Source: Rathayibacter sp. Leaf185 (lineage in GTDB: Bacteria; Actinomycetota; Actinomycetes; Actinomycetales; Microbacteriaceae). From it: 64,000 nt of DNA. This document shows positions 35,135 to 43,514 of this stretch, piece after piece. Position 1 is the stretch's first letter. Each line of letters starts with the position of its first letter. The position numbers and the translations under genes were made by a program. The notes beneath the pieces are model-generated. The model saw only the letters and a program-made list of their open reading frames with translations. It made no database searches and was not told the DNA's origin. The stretch is from assembly GCF_001423885.1 (NCBI RefSeq), contig NZ_LMPP01000001.1, forward strand, positions 659,543-723,542, written 5' to 3'.

Positions 35135-36205
35135 TCAGGCTCTGCGCACCGCCTGCGCGAGCGCGCGGCGGTCGCGCCACGACGTCAGCGTGCGGCGCCA
35201 CGCCGGGCTGAGGCGCTGCTCCGCGAGCGCGTTCAGGCCCCACGACAGGAGGAGCACCGCGCCGAAGGCCGCGATCCCCGCCGCATCGCGCCCGACGACC
35301 GGCCAGAGCGCCGCGAGGATCGCGTAGCCGACGACGACGTGCAGGATGTAGAGCGAGTAGCTGATCCGGCCGAGCCACAGCAGCGGCGCCCAGCGGAGCA
35401 CGGCGGTCCTGTCGCGGAGCGCGACGGCCGCGAAGAGCGCGCAGATCCCCAGCACCACGGCGCCGTGGGTCCAGTCGTGCAGCAGTGACGCGCTCACCGC
35501 CGCGACGAGCCCGGCCGGCACCGCGAGCGGCTCGAACCTCCCGCGACGCCGCGCGAGGAACAGCAGCATCCCGAAGCAGAACAGCGGCCCGTACTCGGCC
35601 AGCGTCACGTTCGCCAGGATGCGCACCGCGACGGGAGCGGAGGCGACGTCGACGCCCCCCGCGAGGACGTGGGCCGCGAACGCCGCCACCGCCGCGAGTC
35701 CGAGCCACGCGCCGACGAGCACGCGGACGAGCCGATCCGAGATCCGGCACCGCGTGACGACCAGGAGCAGCAGCACGATCAGGTAGAACTGCATCTCGAT
35801 CGCGAGCGTCCAGAAGGCGCCGTTCACGTCGGGGACCAGCAGCAGCCGCTGCACCATCGTGAAGTTGAGCAGCAGTTGGAGCGGCGTCAGATCCGTGCCG
35901 GGAACGTGCGCGAGGGCCCCGACGACGATCGAGACGACCACCGCGATCCAGTACGCGGGGTAGAGCCGGGTGAGGCGCGAGATCGCGAAGTCCGACGGCC
36001 GTTCGGCCCGCTCCGCGGTCATCAGGATGACGAACCCGCTGATCACGAAGAAGAGCTGCACGCCGAACATGCCGTACGGCAAGCCGATCAGGCTCGCCGG
36101 CGCCTCCGGGTTGTCGGTCGAGAACGACGAGGTGAGGTGGTAGACCACGACCCCCAGCGCGGCGAGCCCGCGGAGGCCGTCGAGCTCGACGAAGCGTGAC
36201 GACAC
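35135..36205 (-). CDS. membrane acyltransferase, acyltransferase-3 (OafA/YrhL) family
   Basis: 356 aa, about ten TM segments. Family motifs: RFVELDGLRGLAALGVVVYHL at the N-terminus (the His in YHL is conserved), GVQLFFVISGFVI, then SRLTRLYPAYW and FWTLAIEMQFYL. These enzymes transfer acyl groups, usually acetyl, to extracellular polysaccharides or other acceptors. It is divergent from a second member of the family at 36335, and a cytosolic hexapeptide acetyltransferase follows, so the three probably decorate surface glycans. Confidence 0.82.
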   Translation of the reverse strand: MSSRFVELDGLRGLAALGVVVYHLTSSFSTDNPEAPASLIGLPYGMFGVQLFFVISGFVILMTAERAERPSDFAISRLTRLYPAYWIAVVVSIVVGALAHVPGTDLTPLQLLLNFTMVQRLLLVPDVNGAFWTLAIEMQFYLIVLLLLVVTRCRISDRLVRVLVGAWLGLAAVAAFAAHVLAGGVDVASAPVAVRILANVTLAEYGPLFCFGMLLFLARRRGRFEPLAVPAGLVAAVSASLLHDWTHGAVVLGICALFAAVALRDRTAVLRWAPLLWLGRISYSLYILHVVVGYAILAALWPVVGRDAAGIAAFGAVLLLSWGLNALAEQRLSPAWRRTLTSWRDRRALAQAVRRA

Positions 36206-36334
36206 CCGATCCCCCTCGCCCTCTCCGCCGAGTGTTCCAGAGCGGCGGGGAGGGCGTCCCGCCCATCCGCGACCGGGTGCATGCCGTTAGCGTCAGGCCA
36301 CCCATCGGGGGGCGGCGGTGAGCAGGATGTCCGC

Positions 36335-37450
36335 ATGACGCGGCAGGAGAACGCTCAGCGCCCCACCGCCGCTGACACCCCACGGCGCTCGACGGTCGGC
36401 TCCGCGTTCGACCCGCGGCACAACAGCATCAACGCGCTGCGCCTCGGCCTCGCGGTGCTGGTGATCGTGGCGCACTCCTGGCCGCTCGGCGGCTACGGCG
36501 ACGCGCCGGGCTTCGGAGGCACCGATCTCGGCAACTGGGCGGTGGGCGGCTTCTTCGCGACCTCCGGTTACCTGATCACCGCCAGCCGGATCCGCTCGCG
36601 CACCCTGCTCGACTACCTCTGGCGCCGGTTCCTGCGCATCTACCCCGGCTTCCTCGTCTCCCTCCTCGTCGTCGCGTTCGTGATGGCGCCGCTCGCGTCG
36701 CTGCTGCTCGGAGCCGGCCCGTACAGCGTCGGGGCCGGCCTGCAGTTCGTCCTGGGGAACCTCGCGCTCTACATCCGCGAGTTCGGGATCACGGGCATGC
36801 TCGGCTCGATCCCGTACCCCGGGCCCTGGAACGGCTCGCTGTGGAGCCTCTTCTACGAGTTCGCGAGCTACCTCGTGATCGGCGCGCTGGTCTCGGTCGT
36901 GCCTCTGCGCGGGGTCCGCCCCTGCGTGGTCGTGCTGTTCGCGGGGCTCACCCTCGCCGCGGGCGTGCTCGCCACCGATCTCGTGCCCGTCCCGGCGGTG
37001 CTGAACCAGATGGTGACGCTCGTCGGCTACTTCCTCGCGGGGGCCCTCGTGTACCTCTTCCGCGATCGGATCCCGCTGAGCATCCCGCTGACGATCGCCG
37101 CCGCCGTCGTCTTCGCGGTCGTCGTCGATCTCGGGCTGTACCGCGTCCTCGCCGGCCTCCCGCTCGCCTACCTGATGCTCGCGCTGGGGGCGCTCCTCCC
37201 CCTCCAGCAGCTCGGCGCGACGCACGACATCTCGTACGGGATGTACATCTACGCGTTCCCGGTGCAGCAGATCCTCGCGCTGATGCTCCTCGGCATCGAC
37301 GTGCCCACCTGGGCGTTCATCCTGCTCGCGATCGCCTGCACCCTCCCGCTGGCCTGGGCGAGCTGGCTGCTGGTCGAACGGCCCGCGATGCGGCTCAAGC
37401 GGCTCACCGCGAAGGCCCCCGTCGACGCCGAGGGCCGCGTCCTCCGCTGA
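36335..37450 (+). CDS. membrane acyltransferase, acyltransferase-3 family, second copy
   Basis: 371 aa from the ATG at 36335; an in-frame ATG at 36281 would place the likely -10 box (TAGCGT, 36288-36293) inside the gene. About ten TM segments. Motifs: NSINALRLGLAVLVIVAHSWPLGG (conserved His), VGGFFATSGYLI, RRFLRIYPGFLVSLL and NGSLWSLFYEFASYL. It belongs to the same broad family as the divergent gene but is clearly distinct. The next gene follows within 16 nt. Confidence 0.8.
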   Translation: MTRQENAQRPTAADTPRRSTVGSAFDPRHNSINALRLGLAVLVIVAHSWPLGGYGDAPGFGGTDLGNWAVGGFFATSGYLITASRIRSRTLLDYLWRRFLRIYPGFLVSLLVVAFVMAPLASLLLGAGPYSVGAGLQFVLGNLALYIREFGITGMLGSIPYPGPWNGSLWSLFYEFASYLVIGALVSVVPLRGVRPCVVVLFAGLTLAAGVLATDLVPVPAVLNQMVTLVGYFLAGALVYLFRDRIPLSIPLTIAAAVVFAVVVDLGLYRVLAGLPLAYLMLALGALLPLQQLGATHDISYGMYIYAFPVQQILALMLLGIDVPTWAFILLAIACTLPLAWASWLLVERPAMRLKRLTAKAPVDAEGRVLR

Positions 37451-37466
37451 GGGAGGAGGCACCGCG

Positions 37467-37967
37467 ATGACACTGGGCATCAGGATCCGCGCGCACGAGC
37501 TCGCCGAGGCGGTCGCGTACTCGTCGCTGTTCGGCGCCCGGGTGCGCTGGCGGGCGCTGCGCGCGCTCGGCTGGCGCGACCTCGCGGCGCCGACGATCAA
37601 GCGCGGCGGCTGGATCAACGGCCACCGTCTCAGCATCGGACCCGGCGGCTTCCTCGCCGTCGGCGTCTACCTCGATGCCGCCGCGCAGGTCACGATCGGG
37701 CGCGAGGTGATGATCGGGCCCTACGCGAAGGTGATCACCTCCACCCACGCGATCGGAGGCGCCGACCGGCGCGGGGGCGCCTCCGAGTACCACCCCGTGA
37801 CCATCGGCGACGGCTGCTGGATCGGCGCGGGCGCCCTCGTGCTGCCCGGCGTCACCGTCGCTCCGGGCTGCGTGATCGCCGCGGGCGCGGTCGTCGCCGC
37901 CGACACGGAGCCGCACGGCCTCTACGCCGGCACCCCGGCACGGCGGGTGCGCGACCTCGACGCGTGA
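37467..37967 (+). CDS. hexapeptide-repeat (left-handed beta-helix) acetyltransferase
   Basis: 166 aa, ATG after GGGAGGAGGCACC. Repeats of the [LIV]-G-x4 type form a left-handed helix (TIGREVMIGPYAKVI, TIGDGCWIGAGALVLPGVTVAPGCVIAAGAVV), with the catalytic His in STHAIGG and the usual C-terminal YAGTPARRVRDL. Such enzymes use acetyl-CoA in the cytosol to acetylate sugars. Cotranscribed with the preceding acyltransferase gene. Confidence 0.8.
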   Translation: MTLGIRIRAHELAEAVAYSSLFGARVRWRALRALGWRDLAAPTIKRGGWINGHRLSIGPGGFLAVGVYLDAAAQVTIGREVMIGPYAKVITSTHAIGGADRRGGASEYHPVTIGDGCWIGAGALVLPGVTVAPGCVIAAGAVVAADTEPHGLYAGTPARRVRDLDA

Positions 37968-37981
37968 CGCGGCAGAAGCTG

Positions 37982-39124
37982 TCAGGGCCGCCGGAACGGA
38001 TCGACCTGCTTCCACGCACGCCCCAGGCCGACCTCCCGCCGAAGAGCGAGCAGCGCCTCGCCGGCGGTGTAGGCGCGTCCGCGCTTCTCGCCGACCGCCG
38101 CGAGGAGCCCTGCTCGGGCGAGCGTCATCAGGTCGCGCGTGGCTGTCTGCGGGCTGACCACTGTTCCCACGTCGGCGAGCGAGGTGATGTAGCGGCCTCG
38201 GGTGACCGTCGCACCGAACAGCGCATCGAACAGCGCGTCCAGTGCGCGATCATCGACGCCGACGGCCTGCAGGAGGTCGGTGAGGGCAGTGGATGCGACT
38301 CCCGCGGCGGTGATGCGGGCGGCGCGCTCCTCCGCCTGATTGAAGTGGGCGGTGAGGACGAACCGGATCCAGGGGCGCACCTGCTCGGGTGTCGACTCCT
38401 CCGGCGCCCACCGGCCGCGGCCGACAGCGGCGAGGACGTCGTAGTAGGCCTGAGTGTGGCGGCCCAGGTACTCCTCGATCGAGAGGAAGACGGGCGAGAT
38501 GTCGTCGTCCGCGGCGAGCACGAGCGATTGCAGCACACGTGCCATACGTCCGTTGCCGTCCTTGAACGGGTGGATGAGCACGAAGTTCAGGTGCGCCATC
38601 GCCGCATCGATGAGCGTGTCGCCAGTGAGGACGACCGAGTTCGCGAGCTCGTCCATCAGCGCGGGCACAGCCGCTGCATCGGCGCCTTCGTGGACGATGT
38701 CGCCGGTCGACTCCTGCTGGACGTAGACGGGTCCCCGTCGGTAGCGCCCGGGGCGCTTGGTGAGGTCGTGCGACGTCACCATGTAGTGGAGGCTGCGGAG
38801 GAGCGTGGGGTCGACGATCACCGGATCCTGAGCGAGTTGAAGCACGTAGGTCATCGCCAGCTGGTAGCCGACGAGAGCGCGTTCCGTCTCGTCGTCGAGA
38901 CCGACCGGCTTCTCGCCCTGGGCGATGGCAGCCACGTCATCGACGCTCGCGTTGATGCCCTCGATACTGTTCGATCCCTGCACGTTTCGAGCGAAGGTCA
39001 TTCGGCGGAGAGGCGCCGTCCAGCGGTTGCCTTGACGTACCTGGTACTTCAGGGAGTCGCTGACCTCGCGGACGGCGGCACGGACGTCGCGTTCCTCGCT
39101 GGTCAGATCGGGCGCGGTGTACAA
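37982..39124 (-). CDS. Fic-family AMP-transferase with inhibitory motif and C-terminal winged helix
   Basis: 380 aa with a TTG start at 39124 (GGGGG lies a few nt upstream); the start is uncertain. The complete Fic motif HPFKDGNGRMAR (185-196, catalytic His185) and the N-terminal auto-inhibitory motif SNSIEG (51-56, Glu55) make it a class II Fic protein: it adds or removes AMP on a target and is self-restrained. Residues ~300-345 (SLADVGTVVSPQTATRDLMTLARAGLL) look like a winged helix. No antitoxin gene is needed or seen. An AT-rich palindrome lies just upstream of its start. Confidence 0.84.
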   Translation of the reverse strand: MYTAPDLTSEERDVRAAVREVSDSLKYQVRQGNRWTAPLRRMTFARNVQGSNSIEGINASVDDVAAIAQGEKPVGLDDETERALVGYQLAMTYVLQLAQDPVIVDPTLLRSLHYMVTSHDLTKRPGRYRRGPVYVQQESTGDIVHEGADAAAVPALMDELANSVVLTGDTLIDAAMAHLNFVLIHPFKDGNGRMARVLQSLVLAADDDISPVFLSIEEYLGRHTQAYYDVLAAVGRGRWAPEESTPEQVRPWIRFVLTAHFNQAEERAARITAAGVASTALTDLLQAVGVDDRALDALFDALFGATVTRGRYITSLADVGTVVSPQTATRDLMTLARAGLLAAVGEKRGRAYTAGEALLALRREVGLGRAWKQVDPFRRP

Positions 39125-39142
39125 CAGTCCCCCGTTCGAGCG

Positions 39143-39161
39143 TGATGATTACATATCATCA
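39143..39161. promoter_or_regulatory. AT-rich inverted repeat TGATGAT-N5-ATCATCA before the fic gene
   Basis: Perfect 7-base arms with a 5-base centre (TACAT), strikingly AT-rich in this GC-rich DNA. It lies 19-37 nt upstream of the fic start on the coding strand, and its far end touches the stop codon of the lysR gene. It overlaps the likely -10 region, so it is a plausible operator, possibly bound by the Fic protein's own winged helix. Confidence 0.5.
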
Positions 39162-40118
39162 TACACTCACGGAGGGATGAACGACCGGAGCGTCGGCGAG
39201 GCGCATCGTGCCGCCCGCCTGGGCGGCGAACGCCCTCGCCGTCGCGGCGATCGTGCGCTGCATCACGCGCACCGCGGCGGTCGGCGCGAGGTCGGCCGGG
39301 CGGGCGAGGCTGATGGTGCGGGTCAGCCGGTCGGGCTCCTCGAGGCGGATCGAGCGCAGGCCCGGGCGGCCCTGCAGCACCATCGCCGGGACGATCGCGA
39401 TGCCCAGGCCGCGCTCGGCGAAGCGCAGCACGGCGTCCATCTCGGCTCCCTCCAGCACGATGTCGGGCGCCAGACCCGCCGCCGAGAACGCGGCATCGGT
39501 CGCTCGGCGCAGGTCGTAGCTCGAGTTGAAGACGATCTGCGGGAGGCGGGCCACGGCCGCCAGATCGATCGCGTCGCCCTCGGCGAGGGGCGGCTGCGCG
39601 GCGGAGGAGACCACGACGAGCTCCTCGACGAGCAGCGGAGTCACCGTGAAGGCGCCGACCGCCGCCGCCGTCGACGTCGTCACGAGCGCGAGGTCCAGCT
39701 CGCCCCGGGCGAGCCGGTCGAAGAGGCTCCGCGAGCCGTCCTCGGCGAGGTGCAGCTCGATGGCGGGATGCGCCGCGTGGAACGCGTGCAGCACCTCCGC
39801 GACGAGGCTGATGCAGAGGGTCGGAGTCGCGCCGAAGCGCACCCGGCCGCGCTCGAGCCCCGCCAGCTCGGCCAGCTCGCGGCGCACCGACTCGGCGTCG
39901 GCGAGCATGCGCCGCGCGAGCGGCAGCAGGAGCTCACCGGCCGATGTGAGGGTGCTGCCGGCGCGCGCCCGGTGGAACAGCTCCGAGCCGAGGTCCTGCT
40001 CCAGCGACGCGATCTGGCGGCTCAGCGACGGCTGCGCGAGGTGCAGCTCCTCGGCCGCGCGGGTGAAGCTGCCCAGGCGCGCGACCTCGACGAAGCCGGT
40101 CAGCTGCTCGAAGTTCAT
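39159..40118 (-). CDS. LysR-family transcriptional regulator (divergent from an SdhA-like gene)
   Basis: 319 aa from the ATG at 40118, giving the usual LysR opening MNFEQLTGFVEVARLGSFTRAAEELHLAQPSLSRQI in two blocks. TAGGCT ends 6 nt before it, consistent with a leaderless start; an ATG at 40124 adds two residues. The substrate-binding domain runs from ~90 to 300 (GRVRFGATPTLCISLVAEVL). It is divergent from the flavoprotein gene at 40195, with a paired ATGCAT site between, so it probably controls that gene in response to a dicarboxylate-like effector (inference). Confidence 0.82.
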   Translation of the reverse strand: MNFEQLTGFVEVARLGSFTRAAEELHLAQPSLSRQIASLEQDLGSELFHRARAGSTLTSAGELLLPLARRMLADAESVRRELAELAGLERGRVRFGATPTLCISLVAEVLHAFHAAHPAIELHLAEDGSRSLFDRLARGELDLALVTTSTAAAVGAFTVTPLLVEELVVVSSAAQPPLAEGDAIDLAAVARLPQIVFNSSYDLRRATDAAFSAAGLAPDIVLEGAEMDAVLRFAERGLGIAIVPAMVLQGRPGLRSIRLEEPDRLTRTISLARPADLAPTAAVRVMQRTIAATARAFAAQAGGTMRLADAPVVHPSVSV

Positions 40119-40130
40119 GTTCATAGCCTA

Positions 40131-40160
40131 AATGCATCAACTGCAGCCGTTATATGCATT
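40131..40160. promoter_or_regulatory. Paired AATGCAT...ATGCATT operator for LysR
   Basis: AATGCAT (40131-40137) and ATGCATT (40154-40160) are inverted copies whose centres are 22 bp apart, two helical turns, each containing palindromic ATGCAT. They sit immediately upstream of the -35 region of the flavoprotein promoter, the normal place for a LysR activation site. Confidence 0.5.
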
Positions 40161-40188
40161 GGAGTAATCGAGAAGCGCTGCCTACCGT
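40159..40188 (+). promoter_or_regulatory. Leaderless promoter of the SdhA-like gene
   Basis: TTGGAG (40159-40164), an 18-nt spacer and TACCGT (40183-40188), followed after 6 nt by the ATG at 40195, which places transcription start at or next to the A of the start codon. The -35 box touches the LysR site. Confidence 0.5.
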
Positions 40189-40194
40189 GGAGGA

Positions 40195-41940
40195 ATGAGC
40201 ACCTCAGCACCCACCACGGAGCGTCGGATCTCCACCTCGGTCCTCGTCATCGGCACCGGAGGCTCGGGTCTGCGCGCCGCGATCGAGCTGGCCGAGGCCG
40301 GCGTCGACGTGATCGCCCTGGGCAAACGGTCGAAGTCGGACGCGCACACCTCGCTCGCCGCCGGCGGGATCAACGCCGCCCTCGCCACGATGGACCCCGA
40401 CGACAGCTGGCAGCAGCACGCCGCCGACACCATCACCGAGTCCTACCTGCTCGCGAACCCGCACACCGTCGAGATCGTCACCTCGAACGCCGCCCGCGGC
40501 ATCCAGGACCTCGAGCGCTACGGCATGCCGTTCGCCCGGGAGGACGACGGCCGCATCTCTCAGCGCTTCTTCGGCGCGCACACCTACCGCCGCACCGCCT
40601 TCGCGGGCGACTACACCGGACTCGAGATCCAGCGGACGCTCGTGAATCGGGCCGCGCAGCTCGAGATCCCGATCCTCGACACCGTCTACGTCACGCGCAT
40701 CCTCGTCAACGAGGACGGCGTCGTCTTCGGCGCGTACGGCTTCGACCTCGTCGACGGCACTCGCTACCTCATCCACGCCGACGCCGTGATCCTCGCCGCC
40801 GGCGGCCACAACCGCATCTGGCGCCGCACCTCCTCGCGCCGCGACGAGAACACGGGCGACTCGTTCCGCCTGGCCGTCGAGGCCGGCGGGCGCCTGCGCG
40901 ACCCCGAGCTGGTGCAGTTCCACCCGTCGGGCATCATCGAGCCCGAGAACGCGGCCGGAACGCTGATCTCCGAGGCCGCGCGCGGCGAGGGCGGCATCCT
41001 CCGCAACGGGCTCGGCGAGCGCTTCATGCACAAGTACGACCCCGAGCGCCTCGAGCTCTCGACCCGCGACCGGGTCGCGCTCGCCTGCTACACCGAGATC
41101 AAGGAGGGCCGCGGCACCCCGAACGGCGGAGTCTGGCTCGACGTCTCGCACCTGCCGCGCGAGACGATCATGACCCGCCTCCCCCGCGTCTACCAGACGA
41201 TGCTCGAGCTGCAGATGCTCGACATCACGAAGGACCCGATCGAGATCGCACCGACGGCGCACTACTCGATGGGCGGCGTCTGGGTCCGCTCCGACGACCA
41301 CAGCACCGACGTCCCCGGCCTCTACGCCATCGGCGAGGCCTCCAGCGGCCTGCACGGCGCCAACCGCCTCGGCGGCAACTCCCTCATCGAGCTGCTCGTC
41401 TTCGGCCGCATCGTCGGCCAGGCCGCCGCGGAGTACTCCGCCTCCCTCACGGCGCAGACCCGCTCAGCGGCGTCAGTGCAGGTCGCCCGCGACGAGATCG
41501 CCGACCTGCTCGCCGCCGACGGCGAGGAGAACGTCCGCGCCCTGCAGCGCGCCATCCGCAACACCATGACCGCGCACGCCGGAGTCGTCCGCGACGAGCA
41601 GGGCCTGCTCACCGGACTCGCCGAACTCGACGCCATCGAGGCGCGCATCGCCGACATCGGGATCCACCCCGACATCGCCGGCTACCAGGACCTCGCGCAC
41701 GCCTTCGACCTCAAGTCGGCCGCCATGGCGGCGCGCGCCACCCTGGAGGCCGCACTCGAGCGCCGGGAGAGCCGCGGCTGCCACAACCGCAGCGACTACC
41801 CCGACATCGACCCCGCCCTGCAGGTGAACCTCGTCTGGTCGCCCGGCACCGGCATCACCCGCGAGGAGATCCCCGCGGTCCCGGAGGAGATCCAGGCGCT
41901 GATCGGCGAGGTCGAGACGGCCGGGAAGCTGCTCGAGTAG
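40195..41940 (+). CDS. FAD-dependent succinate dehydrogenase/fumarate reductase-type flavoprotein (L-aspartate-oxidase-like)
   Basis: 581 aa. N-terminal FAD motif VLVIGTGGSGLRAAIELAEAG, then AHTSLAAGGINAAL: His51 is at the position where SdhA/FrdA carry covalently bound FAD, whereas L-aspartate oxidases usually lack it. Active-site features include ELVQFHPSGI, EAARGEGG and TAHYSMGGV, and a C-terminal helical domain (~415-530). No iron-sulphur (SdhB) or membrane anchor genes are nearby, so it is probably soluble and may be a fumarate reductase, aspartate oxidase or related dehydrogenase. Controlled by the divergent LysR protein. Confidence 0.75.
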   Translation: MSTSAPTTERRISTSVLVIGTGGSGLRAAIELAEAGVDVIALGKRSKSDAHTSLAAGGINAALATMDPDDSWQQHAADTITESYLLANPHTVEIVTSNAARGIQDLERYGMPFAREDDGRISQRFFGAHTYRRTAFAGDYTGLEIQRTLVNRAAQLEIPILDTVYVTRILVNEDGVVFGAYGFDLVDGTRYLIHADAVILAAGGHNRIWRRTSSRRDENTGDSFRLAVEAGGRLRDPELVQFHPSGIIEPENAAGTLISEAARGEGGILRNGLGERFMHKYDPERLELSTRDRVALACYTEIKEGRGTPNGGVWLDVSHLPRETIMTRLPRVYQTMLELQMLDITKDPIEIAPTAHYSMGGVWVRSDDHSTDVPGLYAIGEASSGLHGANRLGGNSLIELLVFGRIVGQAAAEYSASLTAQTRSAASVQVARDEIADLLAADGEENVRALQRAIRNTMTAHAGVVRDEQGLLTGLAELDAIEARIADIGIHPDIAGYQDLAHAFDLKSAAMAARATLEAALERRESRGCHNRSDYPDIDPALQVNLVWSPGTGITREEIPAVPEEIQALIGEVETAGKLLE

Positions 41941-42147
41941 GCGGCTGCCTGACGACGGCGCCGCGCAGCGGGAGACCGGGCGCAGTAGCGGGCCCGTGGT
42001 CGCTACCTGCTGGACGGCGACCCCCTCGCGGTGACGGGCAGGGACGCCATCGTGGATCTCTCCTCTACAGGTCGTTCCGTGGCGCGAGTCGTCCTGATCT
42101 GGCGCATTAGCCGCCCTGGTGTCGGTGCTCCCTGGTTCGATCTCCGT
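41941..42147. other. 207-nt intergenic region with the conserved HNH-gene promoter block
   Basis: No gene seen. The last ~70 nt (from TGGCGCGAGTCGTCC to the ATG) closely match the sequence in front of the first DUF222-HNH gene, including TTCGAT (42136-42141) 6 nt before the start codon. The remainder holds nothing I recognise. Confidence 0.45.
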
Positions 42148-43473
42148 ATGGCAGCTGCAGCAGAGATCAGTCCCGCGGAGGCGTCACTCGACGCGATCCG
42201 CGAGGGCGCCGACGAGGTCGGTCGGCTCGCGCGGAACGCCGCCCCGGCGCTGCTCGCGTCCGCCGAGAAGCTCTACGAGGTGTACCGGGCAGCGCTCTCC
42301 ATCCCGCTCGCGTTCGCCCGAGGCGGCCTGTCGAGCAGCGACTCGAGCGACCTCGTCGAGCGCTCGATCCGTGCCGAGCTCGCGGTCGGGTCGGGGGTGT
42401 CCGAGCGGGAGCTGTCCCGCGAACTCGAACGCGCACATCTGCTGATCGAGGACCTGCCCCGCACCCGCGCGGCGCTCGCAGCGGCGCGCATCCGCTGGCG
42501 GGCAGCCGAGGTGATCTGCGCGGTCGCCGCACTGCTGCCGAAAGCGTCCCTCCCCGAGTTCGACGAGCGCGCCGCAGAGCTGGCGCTCTCGAAGACCCCG
42601 ACCCAGCTGCGACGCGCCGTGGACAGGCTGCGGGACGAGCTCCACGACGAGCCCCTCGAGAAGCGGCACGCCCGCGCCAAGGAGGACCGCGGAGTCTGGC
42701 TGACCCCGGAGATCGACGGAATGGCGACCCTGTCCGCCTATCTACCCGCGCCTGACGCGGTCGGCGCGTACAACCGCCTCGACCGGATCGCCCGCAACCT
42801 CCGCGACGGCGACGGCAGTCACGGAGACGAGCGGACGCTCGCTCAGCTGCGCGCCGATGCGCTCACCGATCTGCTCTGCGACGGCGACATCACCGGCACC
42901 ACTCCGGTCAGCGACGGAATGGAGGCTCCGCCGACCTTCGTCCCCGCAGTGCGGGCAGACGTCCGCCTCACCCTCGCCGCCGCCACGGCTGCCGGCCTCG
43001 ACGACGCCCACGCCGACCTCGACGGCTACGGAGCGATCCCCGCCGCGACCGCCCGCCATCTCGTCGGAGTGGCGGCGACGTTCACCCGCGTCCTCACCGA
43101 CCCGGACACCGGCACCGTCACCTCCGTCGGCCGCACGCACCGGGTCCCACCCCCGCAGATGCGGCTCCACCTGCAGCTCCGAGACCAGACCTGCCGCTTC
43201 CCCGGCTGCACCCGACCCGCCTCCACGAGTGAGGCCGACCACACGATCGAGTGGCGCAACGGAGGCGACACCTCCCTTCACAACCTCGCCTCCCTCTGCA
43301 CCGCCCACCACCACGTCCGCCACGGCGACCGCTGGACCTACCGCCTCCACCCCGACGGCACCACCGACTGGACCACGCCCACCGGACGCCGGGTCACCAC
43401 CCCTCCACCCGCCCTCCCCGGGCGCCCACCTACCCCACCTCCGCGCTTCGACGACGCGCCACCTCCGTTCTGA
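42148..43473 (+). CDS. DUF222 domain-containing HNH endonuclease, copy 2
   Basis: 441 aa from the ATG at 42148. Nearly collinear with the copy at 16405: long identical blocks (RAALSIPLAFARG, EDRGVWLTPEIDGMATL, DGYGAIPAATARHLVG) with small changes and a short insertion (GTVT) before the HNH domain (CRFPGCTRPAS, EADHTIEWRNGG, SLCTAHHHVRH). The upstream ~70 nt are also conserved. No terminal repeats or transposase are visible around it. It lies between the flavoprotein gene and the end of the polysaccharide operon. Confidence 0.85.
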   Translation: MAAAAEISPAEASLDAIREGADEVGRLARNAAPALLASAEKLYEVYRAALSIPLAFARGGLSSSDSSDLVERSIRAELAVGSGVSERELSRELERAHLLIEDLPRTRAALAAARIRWRAAEVICAVAALLPKASLPEFDERAAELALSKTPTQLRRAVDRLRDELHDEPLEKRHARAKEDRGVWLTPEIDGMATLSAYLPAPDAVGAYNRLDRIARNLRDGDGSHGDERTLAQLRADALTDLLCDGDITGTTPVSDGMEAPPTFVPAVRADVRLTLAAATAAGLDDAHADLDGYGAIPAATARHLVGVAATFTRVLTDPDTGTVTSVGRTHRVPPPQMRLHLQLRDQTCRFPGCTRPASTSEADHTIEWRNGGDTSLHNLASLCTAHHHVRHGDRWTYRLHPDGTTDWTTPTGRRVTTPPPALPGRPPTPPPRFDDAPPPF

Positions 43474-43514
43474 CGCGCCCACGCCCCGCCCGCACTCGAC
43501 GGACGCTCCCGCCG

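Noticed and set aside
37982-39124. A Fic/PhD (Doc-type) toxin-antitoxin pair
   Set aside because: The inhibitory motif is within the Fic protein itself, and the adjacent gene is an ordinary LysR regulator, not a small antitoxin.
40195-41940. Naming the flavoprotein nadB or sdhA outright
   Set aside because: The sequence mixes features of both families, and neither NAD-synthesis nor succinate dehydrogenase genes adjoin it, so a symbol would overstate the evidence.
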